Positions 1 through 8,589 of a stretch of DNA of 64,000 nt are shown here, piece after piece. The stretch covers positions 1,302,001 to 1,366,000 of the forward strand of contig NZ_CP019327.1 in the NCBI RefSeq assembly GCF_001971705.1, given 5' to 3'. Made by a program: the position numbers and the translations under genes. Origin of the DNA: Natronorubrum daqingense (GTDB taxonomy: Archaea; Halobacteriota; Halobacteria; Halobacteriales; Natrialbaceae). Position 1 is the first letter of the stretch. The number at the start of each line of letters is the position of its first letter. The notes below the pieces were generated by a model, which saw only the letters and a program-made list of their open reading frames with translations, had not been told where the DNA came from and did not search any database.

Positions 1-1
1 C

Positions 2-685
2 AACCGAGGTTCCTGGGTATTCGAACTGCCGGGAGGCGAGTTCGAGGAGGGCCTCCCCCACCCGATCTACTCGCTGCTCGGCATCGGTGGTCTCCCTGCC
101 AGTGAGGCAGACCTCTCCGCCCAGACGGTGCTCTCGCGTGAGTACGACGACGACTTCAGCTACGACCAGGCACAGGTCCAGTACGTCTCTCGAGATGGGG
201 CACTCTGCAACGTCACGATGCTCTCGGGAACGCTCTCCCAGCGACTCCACGTCGTCACCGGCTCGGAGCAATCGGTGATCCTCGACGAGATTAATCAGTC
301 GATCTACCAGATCGACGAGGAGTACACCAACTCGGTCGTCACCCGATCGAAGAAAGGATTCGACCTCTCGGCGGCCCAACTGCGCAGCACGCTCGAGAAC
401 GCGAAATCCGTCGCCGTCTCGCGCTTCGACGACAGTTGGGAAACCGAGGCGAAGACGGACTCACACAGCGCGATTATCGGCGAGTTCGTCGAGGCTATCG
501 AGGGAGACGGCGAGGTCCCCGTCTCCCTCGAACAGTCGCGGTGGACGATCCGGGTGCTCGAGGAAATCCGCGAGTCGGCACGACGCCGCGTCGGTGATCT
601 CGAGAAGATGGCCAGTGACGGAACTGACGCCGCGGACCCGCAGGCGGACGTCGACGCCGAGGCGACCGTCGACGCTGAGTTGTAA
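2..685 (+). CDS. Gfo/Idh/MocA-family oxidoreductase, C-terminal part
   Basis: The gene is cut by the left edge of the window. Its reading frame is open from base 2 and stops with TAA at 683-685, leaving about 227 residues. Near the start it reads RGSWVFELPGG followed by LPHPIYSLLG, the conserved substrate-domain segment of NAD(P)-dependent sugar dehydrogenases of this superfamily (G.W..ELPGG....LPHPIY). Near residue 180 it reads SLEQSRWTIRVLEEIRES, matching the usual C-terminal helix. The N-terminal Rossmann domain is outside the window. The last 30 residues are an acidic, Ala/Asp-rich halophilic tail. The substrate cannot be told; with glycan-related genes 3-8 kb downstream a nucleotide-sugar or sugar role is possible, but that is inference. 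Confidence 0.75.
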   Translation, partial: NRGSWVFELPGGEFEEGLPHPIYSLLGIGGLPASEADLSAQTVLSREYDDDFSYDQAQVQYVSRDGALCNVTMLSGTLSQRLHVVTGSEQSVILDEINQSIYQIDEEYTNSVVTRSKKGFDLSAAQLRSTLENAKSVAVSRFDDSWETEAKTDSHSAIIGEFVEAIEGDGEVPVSLEQSRWTIRVLEEIRESARRRVGDLEKMASDGTDAADPQADVDAEATVDAEL

Positions 686-880
686 TCTGTCAACTCCCTT
701 TGCGCCGCCTCTCAGCCGGCTACCCCCAGTGTAGCCGACCACCTACCGATCAGAGCACGTTTCATCCAACATGTCACTGTCCACCCGTCTCGCGCGTGGC
801 GTGACGGCGAGCGTGGCTCGCCCGGCGGCCGTCGGTCGAAGACCGCCACCGTTATCTCGTCGTTCGAGCGAACACTGTTC

Positions 881-1351
881 ATGAGCCTCCGGGTCGCCGT
901 CGCCGCCCCGTTCATTCAGAACGGCACGCAGTGTTTGCAGGAAAACGAGTTCGTCGTGGCGCTCTCGCTCGATCGAGACTGGTTCTCCCCCGACCAATCG
1001 AAGCGATTGCTCGACGTCGCGACGCGTGAGGGGCTCCTCGAGCACACGGATGACGGACTCGAGGCGACGTTCGACCCGTCTTCGGTGACGGTGCCGGAGG
1101 AGTTTTCGCCGGACGACGACCTGCTCAGAGAGCGCTCGCCGTTCGAACGCGTTCTCGATACTCTCGTTGCGGAGGGCGTCGAGAAACACGAGGCCGTCGG
1201 CGCGATCAACACACTCCAGCAAGAACTCGGTGTGACGATCGAGACCGCAGCGGTCGTCTACGCCCGGCGGGAAGGGATCGACGTGAGCGAGCTGGCACCC
1301 GTTGCACGGTCGTCGCTCCAGGCCGAGGACGCGGAAGCCGAAGGGCGTTAA
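881..1351 (+). CDS. DUF2240 family protein
   Basis: This 156-residue protein matches the pattern of the archaeal DUF2240 family, which is widespread in haloarchaea and has no established function. The N-terminal half (MSLRVAVAAPF...NEFVVALSLDRDWFSPDQSKRLLDVA) has the look of a winged-helix-like domain. The acidic, helical C-terminal half ends with IETAAVVYARREGIDVSELAP. No catalytic motif or membrane segment is visible. The ATG at 881 is the first in-frame start. The next gene starts 23 bp downstream on the same strand, so the two are probably co-transcribed. The family name rests on recalled sequence pattern, not on a search. Confidence 0.7.
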   Translation: MSLRVAVAAPFIQNGTQCLQENEFVVALSLDRDWFSPDQSKRLLDVATREGLLEHTDDGLEATFDPSSVTVPEEFSPDDDLLRERSPFERVLDTLVAEGVEKHEAVGAINTLQQELGVTIETAAVVYARREGIDVSELAPVARSSLQAEDAEAEGR

Positions 1352-1374
1352 TCCCCACAGCCCCATCCGTTTCT

Positions 1375-1758
1375 ATGGTCGAAACGCGAATCACCGACGG
1401 CCGCCGGATCGCCGAACTGCTCGCGTCCGAACTCGACGGCCGCGAAGACGGCACGCTCGAGTCGACTCGCGTCACCAACGCCGACGGGGACGTCGAGCCG
1501 ACAGCCGACGGCGCGCGAGCCTACGATGTGACGGTCTCCGACGAGCGAATCGCGCGGGTGTTCGTCCACGAGGACCGCGCACGACTCGAGTTCGAGGTCG
1601 GGCAGGATGTCGCCGCCGAAACGGCCACCGACCTCGAGTTACGCGTCCGACCCAAGGCGACGGAGCCGCCGCGAACGCTCGTCTTTCTCGAGAGCGGCGC
1701 GGCGACGAAGCGGGGGTCGGACGTCGTCCAGGCCGTTACGCGCTCGCTGTCTGAGTGA
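1375..1758 (+). CDS. conserved haloarchaeal hypothetical protein
   Basis: This is a 127-residue acidic soluble protein (MVETRITDGRRIAELLASELDG...). It has strong haloarchaeal codon bias and begins 23 bp after the DUF2240 gene, so an operon is likely. I recognise no domain. The centre (YDVTVSDERIARVFVHEDRARLEF) alternates hydrophobic and charged residues as in a small beta-sheet domain, and the C-terminus (SDVVQAVTRSLSE) looks helical. No Cys, signal peptide or membrane segment is visible. Confidence 0.65.
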   Translation: MVETRITDGRRIAELLASELDGREDGTLESTRVTNADGDVEPTADGARAYDVTVSDERIARVFVHEDRARLEFEVGQDVAAETATDLELRVRPKATEPPRTLVFLESGAATKRGSDVVQAVTRSLSE

Positions 1759-1936
1759 GAGCCACTACTCTCTTACTAGCCCACTCTTATGTATAGATTT
1801 TGATAGGATGTTGGCTACTGTCTATCCGAAATACTTCGAAAGCGGAACTGTCTTTCACCGATCAAAACAGTTCTGACATTTTCAATTCACATTATCGATC
1901 AAATAGTTACCAGAGATAGACATCCAGAGCGTAGAT

Positions 1937-3745
1937 ATGTCGAATTGGAACCGCAGATCCGTGCTGGTGACGGGGACAGCGCTCACAACTGGTGGACTTC
2001 TCACCTCGGCAGGGGGTGTCGGGGCCGAAACCGACGAAACGACGGACGGACTCGAGATGCCAGATGGCTGGTCGTCTCACCGCGGCGGTCCGGGTAAGGC
2101 CGGATACGTGCCCGCCGACGGTGAGTTCGAGAAGCCGGATACCGTCGCCTGGGAGTACGAGGAGGACGGGCCACTCGCCGTCGTCGACGGGACGGTCTAC
2201 CTGAATACCGGCGAGGAAATCCACGCGCTCGACGACGAGGACGGCTCCGTCGAGTGGACGGCCGCTGTCGACGACACGGATGCGATGACGACGCCCGCGG
2301 TCGCCGGCAACGGCGTCTACGTCGGCGGCGACCAGTTAACGGCGCTCAACGCCGACTCCGGCGAGGTCGAGTGGACCGTTGAACGGGGTGCGTCGTCGCC
2401 GATCGTCGCCCACGGGGCTGTTCTCGCGATTGACGAGGGAACGCTCTACGCGCTCGAGCCCGACAGCGGCGATCTCGTCTGGGAGCGCGAGACCGTCGAG
2501 ATGGAGACCGACGACGAGTCCGATCCACAAGAGCACACGGCGGCCGCAGTCGCGGCCTCGGACCACCTCGTCCACGCGAGGACGGCCAACGAAAACGGTG
2601 AGGACGAGAACGGCCTCGTCGCTTTCGACCCCGAAACGGGGGAAACGGTGTGGACGTGGCTGCCGACGGTTGATTCGGATTCGCAGTTCCCGACCTTCGG
2701 CGGACTGATGGCGAACGACGGATTGATCTACGCCGTTCGCGACGCGAGCGGCGGCGGCACTGGCGGCCCGATCCTCGACGCGGAAACAGGAGAACAAACC
2801 GGCGAGGGCCGAACCGAACTCGAGCCCGCCGTCGGCGATGAGGCGTGGATCAGCACGCTCGACTATCGATTCACGGCCTCCGACCATTCGGGGGAGGAAC
2901 TGTGGCGTGTGAGCGGCGGTACCATGCAGTGGGGCCCGGCGTCGATCGTCGGAGAGACGGTGGTCGCAATCAAGGCGGGTCGGCCCCCATCGGAGGGGAC
3001 CGAACTCGTCGGGTTCGACATCGAAACCGGCGACGAGCAGTGGACGGTTGAGATGGAGTTCGACAGTCGGGATACGGGGAGTCGTGCACCGACGCTCACC
3101 GAGGAGACGGTGTACGTTCGATCCGAGCCGGACGATGGCTCTGACAACGTGCTCGTTGCGCTTCGGCCGTCCGACGACGGCGATTCGGACGACGACGGTG
3201 ATTCGGATGAGGACGGGTCAGACGATGACGGCGATTCAGGTGAGGATGGATCAGACGACGACGATGGATCAGACGACGGCGATGGTGGTTCGGATGAGGA
3301 CGATTCGGACGAGGACGACTCTGACGACGATCCGGACGAGGGCGATTCGGAGGAACCAGACTCCGGCGAGGACGACTCCGAGGATGGAGATTCCGACGAC
3401 GATGATTCCGACGACGATGATTCCGACGACGATGATTCCGACGACGATGATTCCGACGACGATGATTCCGACGCGGACGATGACTCCGACGGGTCCGACG
3501 ACGAGAGCGACAACGACGGAACCGACGATCACGAACCCGACGACGATTCGGACGATTCGGACGATTCCGACGGCGTCGACGACGAGGCCGACGACGGAAG
3601 CGAAGATGCCGAAGACGACTCGGACGAAAACGGGGACGACGACGATAGCGTCCCCGGCTTCACCACCGGCGCGGGTATCGTCGGCAGCGCCCTCGGCCTC
3701 GAGTGGCTGCGCCGCCAGGTTGACGCGGAAGAACCGGCCGAGTAA
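1937..3745 (+). CDS. Tat-exported PQQ-type beta-propeller protein with Asp/Ser stalk and PGF-like C-terminal signal
   Basis: This 602-residue protein is exported and probably cell-surface anchored. The N-terminus has a twin-arginine signal (NRRSVLVTGTALTTGGLL, residues 5-22) ending near VGAE. Residues about 40-410 are PQQ/PQQ-DH-like propeller blades, seen as repeated A-L-D/E...G...W motifs such as IHALDDEDGSVEWT, LTALNADSGEVEWT and LVAFDPETGETVWTW. Residues about 411-570 are almost only Asp, Ser, Glu and Gly, a stalk that includes a DNA tandem repeat. From residue 572 comes PGFTTGAGIVGSALGLEW then RRQ, a PGF-CTERM-like sorting signal of the kind processed by archaeosortase A. The tail of about ten residues after the RR is longer than usual. 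AT-rich sequence upstream (1790-1930) probably holds the promoter. A ligand or enzymatic role cannot be told. Confidence 0.85.
   Translation: MSNWNRRSVLVTGTALTTGGLLTSAGGVGAETDETTDGLEMPDGWSSHRGGPGKAGYVPADGEFEKPDTVAWEYEEDGPLAVVDGTVYLNTGEEIHALDDEDGSVEWTAAVDDTDAMTTPAVAGNGVYVGGDQLTALNADSGEVEWTVERGASSPIVAHGAVLAIDEGTLYALEPDSGDLVWERETVEMETDDESDPQEHTAAAVAASDHLVHARTANENGEDENGLVAFDPETGETVWTWLPTVDSDSQFPTFGGLMANDGLIYAVRDASGGGTGGPILDAETGEQTGEGRTELEPAVGDEAWISTLDYRFTASDHSGEELWRVSGGTMQWGPASIVGETVVAIKAGRPPSEGTELVGFDIETGDEQWTVEMEFDSRDTGSRAPTLTEETVYVRSEPDDGSDNVLVALRPSDDGDSDDDGDSDEDGSDDDGDSGEDGSDDDDGSDDGDGGSDEDDSDEDDSDDDPDEGDSEEPDSGEDDSEDGDSDDDDSDDDDSDDDDSDDDDSDDDDSDADDDSDGSDDESDNDGTDDHEPDDDSDDSDDSDGVDDEADDGSEDAEDDSDENGDDDDSVPGFTTGAGIVGSALGLEWLRRQVDAEEPAE
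3389..3463 (+). repeat. five perfect 15-bp tandem repeats encoding Asp-rich stalk
   Basis: The 15-base unit GATTCCGACGACGAT occurs five times without a mismatch, each copy encoding DSDDD, followed by a diverged sixth unit. The repeats sit inside the stalk of the exported propeller protein. Fifteen bases keep the frame, so copy-number change would lengthen or shorten the stalk without breaking the gene. Confidence 0.9.
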
Positions 3746-3805
3746 CGAAACGCACCTGCTCGAGACGGAGTGAGAGTCTCGGAGCGAACCCGCACCCCAT
3801 TTGGT

Positions 3806-4786
3806 CTACACGTACCCCAGCGCGCTGAGTCGGTCCTCGACCACGTCGTCGTCGGCGTTCGTCTCGTCGACCGATTCGACTGGCGGTTCGGCGACGATTT
3901 TCCGTCGGTCGGTGTGCTCGGCCTCGAGCCACGGCACGGCGAGTAACTGGTCCATGTGGAGCCCGCGCGGGTGGCCGTAGAGGCGAATCGGAATCGGGAA
4001 CCCGCGCTCGCCGATCAAGTTGCCGTGATCGGCGGTGACGACGCTCTTGCCGTCGAGTTTTTCGACGAGTGTCTCGACGTGTGGTAAGGTGAGGTCGAGG
4101 TTTTCGCGGTAGGCCGCGACCACCGTCTCGATGTCGATATCCTGTTCGTGGACGAGTCCGAACCAGGGGTTCGGCGCGCTCGAGCGTTCCTCGTCGTCGA
4201 GGTGGTGCTCGAGGCCCATGTGCGAGAATCGCCGGCCGGTCGGGCCGATGAAGGGGAAGTGTGGTTGCATGAAGTGGACGATCAGTCGCTTGTCCGGATA
4301 GCGTTCGTGGGCGGCGATCGCCTCCTCGACGACCGTTTCCGGGCGAACCGTCCGCGTCTCCTCGTCCCAGCCTCGCTCGAGCAAGTCGACGGTCGCGTGG
4401 AAGACGTCGTCCTCGAGTTCGTAGACGTGTGGATTCGCCGTGACGTAGACGGTGTCGTGGAGCGACCGGCCCTCGAAGTTCGTCTCCATGAACTCCCAGC
4501 TATCGCTGCCCAGCGAGCGCTTTCGGGACAGGGTTCCCTCGAGATCGGACTGGGCAGCGAACATGTCGTAGCGACAGCCATCGAGGATGAGCAGGTTGTC
4601 CCAGTCGGCGGCGATCATGTCGATACCGTCCGTTCGTCCGGCGCGGGCCGACTGAAGTCGGCTCGCTCGAGCGTTCACCCCCAAGCCGAGCGTGAACAGT
4701 TCCTTTTTGAGGAGTCGCGGATTTCGGGCGACTTTCTCGACGTTCTCGAGCGAGTAGCGATCGGGGAGGAGCGAGCCAACGGCCAT
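3806..4786 (-). CDS. alkaline-phosphatase-superfamily (sulfatase-like) hydrolase
   Basis: This 326-residue protein is encoded on the minus strand with its ATG at 4784-4786. Recognisable superfamily features in order are the first metal-binding segment (WDNLLILDGCRYDMF, around residue 83), an HFMQPHFPFIGP segment around residue 171, TADHGN with Asp and His metal ligands around residue 252, and YGHPRGL around residue 271. It lacks a formylglycine CxPxR motif, so it is not a classical arylsulfatase; phosphatase, phosphodiesterase or phosphoglycerol-transferase activity is equally possible. It ends in EDRLSALGYV, a tail shared with the two other superfamily members in this window. No signal peptide or membrane span is seen, suggesting a cytoplasmic protein acting on glycan precursors (inference). 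Confidence 0.75.
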   Translation of the reverse strand: MAVGSLLPDRYSLENVEKVARNPRLLKKELFTLGLGVNARASRLQSARAGRTDGIDMIAADWDNLLILDGCRYDMFAAQSDLEGTLSRKRSLGSDSWEFMETNFEGRSLHDTVYVTANPHVYELEDDVFHATVDLLERGWDEETRTVRPETVVEEAIAAHERYPDKRLIVHFMQPHFPFIGPTGRRFSHMGLEHHLDDEERSSAPNPWFGLVHEQDIDIETVVAAYRENLDLTLPHVETLVEKLDGKSVVTADHGNLIGERGFPIPIRLYGHPRGLHMDQLLAVPWLEAEHTDRRKIVAEPPVESVDETNADDDVVEDRLSALGYV

Positions 4787-4908
4787 AGGTGTCGCGAACC
4801 GCCAGATCCGCTTTGTTAGTCAGGGAGAAACGATCGGTACGACATCGCTACTCGAGTGGCGACGACGCTGTTACGCCAGTGACGACGGCCCTCGAATCGG
4901 ACCGTCGC

Positions 4909-6339
4909 TCAGACGTAACCGAGTTTCTCGAGTCTGTCCTGAACGCCCTCGTCGACGCCGTCGGTCGTGCTGTCGGCCGCCTCGGCGAGCGCCCGTCGCT
5001 TGTATTCGTAGGCGTCGACGGCGAAGCGCTCCGTCGCCCACTCCGGGAGGGTCGCGTCGTCGACGCGCCGCTGCCAGCCCGGCCGGTCCCGGTCGAGTTC
5101 GTACTCCTCGCGGCCGCCCTGGGAGTCCCAGACGTATTTCGTCGAGCCGTCGTAGGCCGCCCGCATCAGCCGGTCCCAGTGCTCCGTTCGGTCCGGCGGT
5201 TCGGGTCCGGCGCTCATGCCGACGTGTTCGGCGACGACGCGGTCGCTCGTCGGATCGACGACCTCGTCTCGAGCCATCGCCGCGAGCAGCGAGCGAAGCT
5301 CGAGGTGTGAGACGTAGCGGTCTTCGGTCTCCGGGTAGCCCTCGGGCGGGTTGCTGACGAGCAGCGGGACGTGTACCAGTCCCTCCGAGAGGCTGCTCTT
5401 GTGTCGGACGAGTCCGTCTTCGAAGTCGTAGCCCTGGTTCTCGCCGTGGTCGGCCGTCACGACGACCGTCGTCTCGCGGCTCGTCTCCGCGTGGATCCAC
5501 TCGAGGAAGGCGTCGATCGTTCGGTCGAGGTACTCGATGGACGCCCCGTAGAGCTCCCGGCGCGTCTCGAGGAACTCGCGGTGCTCGTCGGCCGACTCCA
5601 TCAGCTCCCAGACGGTGTGCTCGGCGGTCGTGAACGTGTTTGACGCCGGGTGAAGCGACCGATCGAAGCCCCTGACGTGGCGCAGCGGCGTGTGGGCTTC
5701 CATGAACGACCCGAAGAGGAAGAAGGGGCCCTCGGTGTCGTCGATCAGCGACCGCGAGGTTCGGGTGACGGCGCTCGCCCCGTCGTCGAACAGCTTCGGA
5801 ATCGGTGCGGTCTCGGAGAGGGCGTCGAGGAAGCCGACGGCTCCGTTCGCCAGACTGGCTCCCGGGTGATCGTGAGTCAGTGACCGCCGGAGGTACTCGA
5901 GGTAGGCACCTACACCCGTCCGCTCGGTGTCGCTGCGGACGGCGACGGGGTCCAGTCCGTCGGGGTATCGATAGGCTTCCGTAATATCGACGAACTCGTC
6001 GAAAAACGCGTCGAAGCCGTAGGCCGACCCGGCGAAGACGTTCGTGCTGACGCCCAGCGCGCGATGTGACTCGAGGTCGCCGAGGAGCGTCTCCTCGCGA
6101 TCGATCCCGGTTACGTGGGTGTCGTGCGTGTGAACGCCGTGTTCGTGCGGGAGTTTCCCCGTCATCATGCTCGCGTAACTGGGGGCGCTCCAGGAACTCG
6201 CGGCTCGGCACTGCTCGAACGTCAGATCGGATCGTTCGGAGACGCGGGCGGCGCAGTCGTCGAACGTGTCCTTCCGAACGGAATCGAGACAGAGCAACAC
6301 GACGTTTCGCATGCCCGGTCTGTTCACGAACGCACTCAT
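4909..6339 (-). CDS. sulfatase-like hydrolase (alkaline phosphatase superfamily)
   Basis: This is a protein of about 476 residues on the minus strand. It opens with MRNVVLLCLDSVRKDTFDD, the first metal-binding motif of sulfatases. It continues with SAPSYASMMTGKLPHEHGVHTH, where the nucleophile site has Ser rather than Cys and Tyr in place of the Arg of CxPxR, and later VVTADHGENQGYDFEDGLVRHK, the second metal site. It ends in QDRLEKLGYV. I chose the ATG at 6337-6339; ATG 6312 and GTG 6360 are in-frame alternatives. The serine form suggests an unmodified nucleophile, so the real substrate may be a phospho- or sulfo-group on a surface glycan (inference). A flippase is divergently encoded 220 bp away. 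Confidence 0.8.
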   Translation of the reverse strand: MSAFVNRPGMRNVVLLCLDSVRKDTFDDCAARVSERSDLTFEQCRAASSWSAPSYASMMTGKLPHEHGVHTHDTHVTGIDREETLLGDLESHRALGVSTNVFAGSAYGFDAFFDEFVDITEAYRYPDGLDPVAVRSDTERTGVGAYLEYLRRSLTHDHPGASLANGAVGFLDALSETAPIPKLFDDGASAVTRTSRSLIDDTEGPFFLFGSFMEAHTPLRHVRGFDRSLHPASNTFTTAEHTVWELMESADEHREFLETRRELYGASIEYLDRTIDAFLEWIHAETSRETTVVVTADHGENQGYDFEDGLVRHKSSLSEGLVHVPLLVSNPPEGYPETEDRYVSHLELRSLLAAMARDEVVDPTSDRVVAEHVGMSAGPEPPDRTEHWDRLMRAAYDGSTKYVWDSQGGREEYELDRDRPGWQRRVDDATLPEWATERFAVDAYEYKRRALAEAADSTTDGVDEGVQDRLEKLGYV

Positions 6340-6363
6340 TGTTACGGACCTGTTACTCACGAA

Positions 6364-6376
6364 TTCACCGGTGATT
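6364..6376. promoter_or_regulatory. palindrome TTCACCGGTGATT in a divergent promoter region
   Basis: TCACCGGTGA at 6365-6374 is a perfect 10-bp palindrome with partly symmetric flanks. It lies between the sulfatase-like gene and the flippase gene, about 25 bp upstream of the chosen sulfatase start. A related palindrome (TTTCACTGGTGAAA) sits upstream of another superfamily gene at 23285-23300. It is a candidate operator; no regulator is identified. Confidence 0.35.
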
Positions 6377-6560
6377 CGATGGTACTCTCGCGGCTTGACG
6401 GGGCTGTTAGCCTCTCCTCCGCCGAAAATTCGGTACCGAGGAGACGACTGTCACGCTGGGTAACCGTCCGGCGCTCACTCGTCGCGTTCTCGACAGTTCC
6501 TCACTCGACACCGAGTAACCGGCCCACTACTATAGGCGTCGTTCGGGAATCGAGCCAACG

Positions 6561-8057
6561 ATGACGGAAGACTCCTCTCGTGGACTCTCGGACCTCCGAT
6601 CGGTCGCCGACGGTGCCTCGCTATACTACCTCGGTACCATCGTCGTCAACATCGTCGGCTTCCTGTTGAACCTCCTGTTAACTCGCGTGCTCGGGGCGAG
6701 CGTCTACGGTATCTACGCGTACGGGACCATGATCCTCGCCGCGGTGTTGCCGTTCGCGAACCTCGGCTCGGACATCTCGATCACCCGCTATCTCTCCGCG
6801 AACAAGGACGACACGGCCTACCAGCAGCGAATGCTCGGCCTGGCATACCTGACGACGCTCGCGATCAGCGGCGTCGTCGCCGCCGCGCTCTTCGTCGCCG
6901 CCCCGACCATCAACGCCTACACGCTCGAGGAGGCGCTGTTCACCACGGCCATGCAGGCGTTCGCGATCGCCCTGCCGTTTCAGGCGTTGACGCAGGTCGC
7001 CGCGAGCACGATGCGCGGCCTCGAGCGCCCACCCGAAAAGACGGTCATCATGGTCGTCGGGCCGGCGCTGCAGTTGATCGCGATCGCCGCCGCGATCGTC
7101 GTCGGCTACTCGCTGCTGGGCGTCGCCGCGGCGTTCTCCGTCGCGGCGATCATGGCCGCGCTATTCGCGATTTCGTACTCGCTGGTTCGCGCCGACCTCC
7201 GGCCCGCCGCGGGCTACTCGAAGGAGGAGGTCAAGGAGTTCTACAACTTCTCCGCGCCGCTGACGCTCTCGCAGGCCGCTTCGTTTCTGTTCAAACGCGT
7301 CGACGTGTTCATGGTCGGGATCTTTCTCGCCTCGGCCGACGTCGGTATCTACAACATCGCCGTGCTCCTGGCTGGCGTCATCGCGATGCCCCTCGCCGGA
7401 TTCAACCAGTTCTTCCCGCCCGTCGCCTCCCGTCTCTACGCGAACGAGGAGTACGACACCCTCCAGTCGATCTACGCGACCGTGACACGCTGGTCCATCA
7501 CGGCCTCCGTTATCGTCGCGCTGCCGCTTTTCATCTACCGAACGGAGGTGCTCGCGATTTTCGGCCCCGAGTTCGTCGCCGGAACGGCCGTCATCGCGCT
7601 GTTCGTCGCCGCACAGTTGTTCAACGCCGCCGCCGGCCCCGCGAACGACGTGCTCATGATGACTGATCACCAGTACGTCGTGATGGGCAATCACTTCGTC
7701 TTCGGTCTCGCCAACGTCGGACTCAACTACGTCTTCATCCTCGAGTTCGGACTCATCGGCGCGGCGATGGCGACGGCCGGCACGCTGGCCTCGTTGAACG
7801 CCCTCCGGGTGCTCCAGGTCTGGTACCTCGAGGGACTGTTCGCGTACTCCCTCGAGATCTGGAAACCGATCGCCGCCGCCGCCGTCGCCAGCGTCGTCAT
7901 GTACAGTCTCCACCTCTCGTTCGATGGGCTCATCCTCGCGATCGGCGGCGGCGCGCTCGGCGTCGGTGCGTTCCTCGCCACGCTGTACCTGCTGGGAATC
8001 GACGAGGAAGACCGCCGAATCGCCGACGAGTACCTCGGCATGGTTCCGGATCGATAA
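6561..8057 (+). CDS. oligosaccharide flippase (Wzx/AglR-type, MOP superfamily)
   Basis: This 498-residue integral membrane protein has about 14 hydrophobic segments spread along its length. It starts with a short acidic cytoplasmic stretch and then LYYLGTIVVNIVGFLLNLLL, the usual first segment of polysaccharide-biosynthesis flippases. The family turns lipid-linked sugars from the cytoplasmic to the outer face of the membrane; in haloarchaea such proteins serve S-layer N-glycosylation or polysaccharide export. SAPLTLSQAASFLFKRVDVFMVGIF near residue 234 is the conserved second-half start. ATG 6561 follows about 200 bp of intergenic sequence. The neighbouring sulfatase-like genes support a glycan-modification setting. 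Confidence 0.85.
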   Translation: MTEDSSRGLSDLRSVADGASLYYLGTIVVNIVGFLLNLLLTRVLGASVYGIYAYGTMILAAVLPFANLGSDISITRYLSANKDDTAYQQRMLGLAYLTTLAISGVVAAALFVAAPTINAYTLEEALFTTAMQAFAIALPFQALTQVAASTMRGLERPPEKTVIMVVGPALQLIAIAAAIVVGYSLLGVAAAFSVAAIMAALFAISYSLVRADLRPAAGYSKEEVKEFYNFSAPLTLSQAASFLFKRVDVFMVGIFLASADVGIYNIAVLLAGVIAMPLAGFNQFFPPVASRLYANEEYDTLQSIYATVTRWSITASVIVALPLFIYRTEVLAIFGPEFVAGTAVIALFVAAQLFNAAAGPANDVLMMTDHQYVVMGNHFVFGLANVGLNYVFILEFGLIGAAMATAGTLASLNALRVLQVWYLEGLFAYSLEIWKPIAAAAVASVVMYSLHLSFDGLILAIGGGALGVGAFLATLYLLGIDEEDRRIADEYLGMVPDR

Positions 8058-8112
8058 CGAGCGCAGCACCTGATGCCGGTAGTGTTAACCGGGCAGCGAG
8101 GGCAGGCGATGT

Positions 8113-8460
8113 ATGCAGACGGACCTCTCGCTGGACGGACGAACACTCGCGGGCGTCGCAAACGACGACGCCGGAGAAGTTGGGGCAGACACGGTCTTTC
8201 ACTTCGAGCAGACTGGAGACCGACTGTACGCCAATTATTCCGGCGGGAATATCGTGGACGGACACTTGGTCGGAACGTTCGACGGGGAGCAGTGGGACGT
8301 TCGATACACGCAACTACACGCGGACGGCGAAACCGCAACTGGTCACTCCGTCGGCGATGTCGAACTGCTCGAGGACGGCCGGGTGAGAGTCGAGGATGAG
8401 TGGGAGTGGGAATCGAAAACCGGCGAAGGCGAGTCGGTTCACGAAGAAATCGACCAGTAA
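8113..8460 (+). CDS. small beta-rich protein of the type often labelled 'N-acetylglutamate synthase'
   Basis: This 115-residue acidic protein has the pattern GADTVFHFEQTGDRLYANYSGG, then GHLVGTF, DVRY, ATGHS and VRVEDEWEW. That pattern matches small bacterial and archaeal proteins often auto-labelled N-acetylglutamate synthase although they lack a GNAT acetyltransferase fold; they look like lipocalin-type small barrels. I see no acetyl-CoA motif, so I give no enzymatic function. The ATG at 8113 follows the flippase stop by 55 bp, so weak co-transcription is possible. Confidence 0.6.
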   Translation: MQTDLSLDGRTLAGVANDDAGEVGADTVFHFEQTGDRLYANYSGGNIVDGHLVGTFDGEQWDVRYTQLHADGETATGHSVGDVELLEDGRVRVEDEWEWESKTGEGESVHEEIDQ

Positions 8461-8589
8461 CTTCCGCCAGTAGACTCCGTTCGGATCGGTGAGTACGCAG
8501 ACAAAACCCGTGGATTTCTACCGTAACGACAATTCGATCGCGGACGGCGAGCGTTGGAGACGGGCAGGTCGGTCGTTCGAGCGACGAAC

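Noticed and set aside
3048..3773. A Thr/Met/Arg-rich alternative frame through the Asp-rich stalk
   Set aside because: It is only the shifted reading of the GAT/GAC repeats; the real frame continues the Tat propeller protein to its PGF tail.
7161..8069. A 302-codon frame antisense to the flippase
   Set aside because: The polar, Glu/Arg/Asp-repetitive translation mirrors a membrane-protein gene on the other strand.
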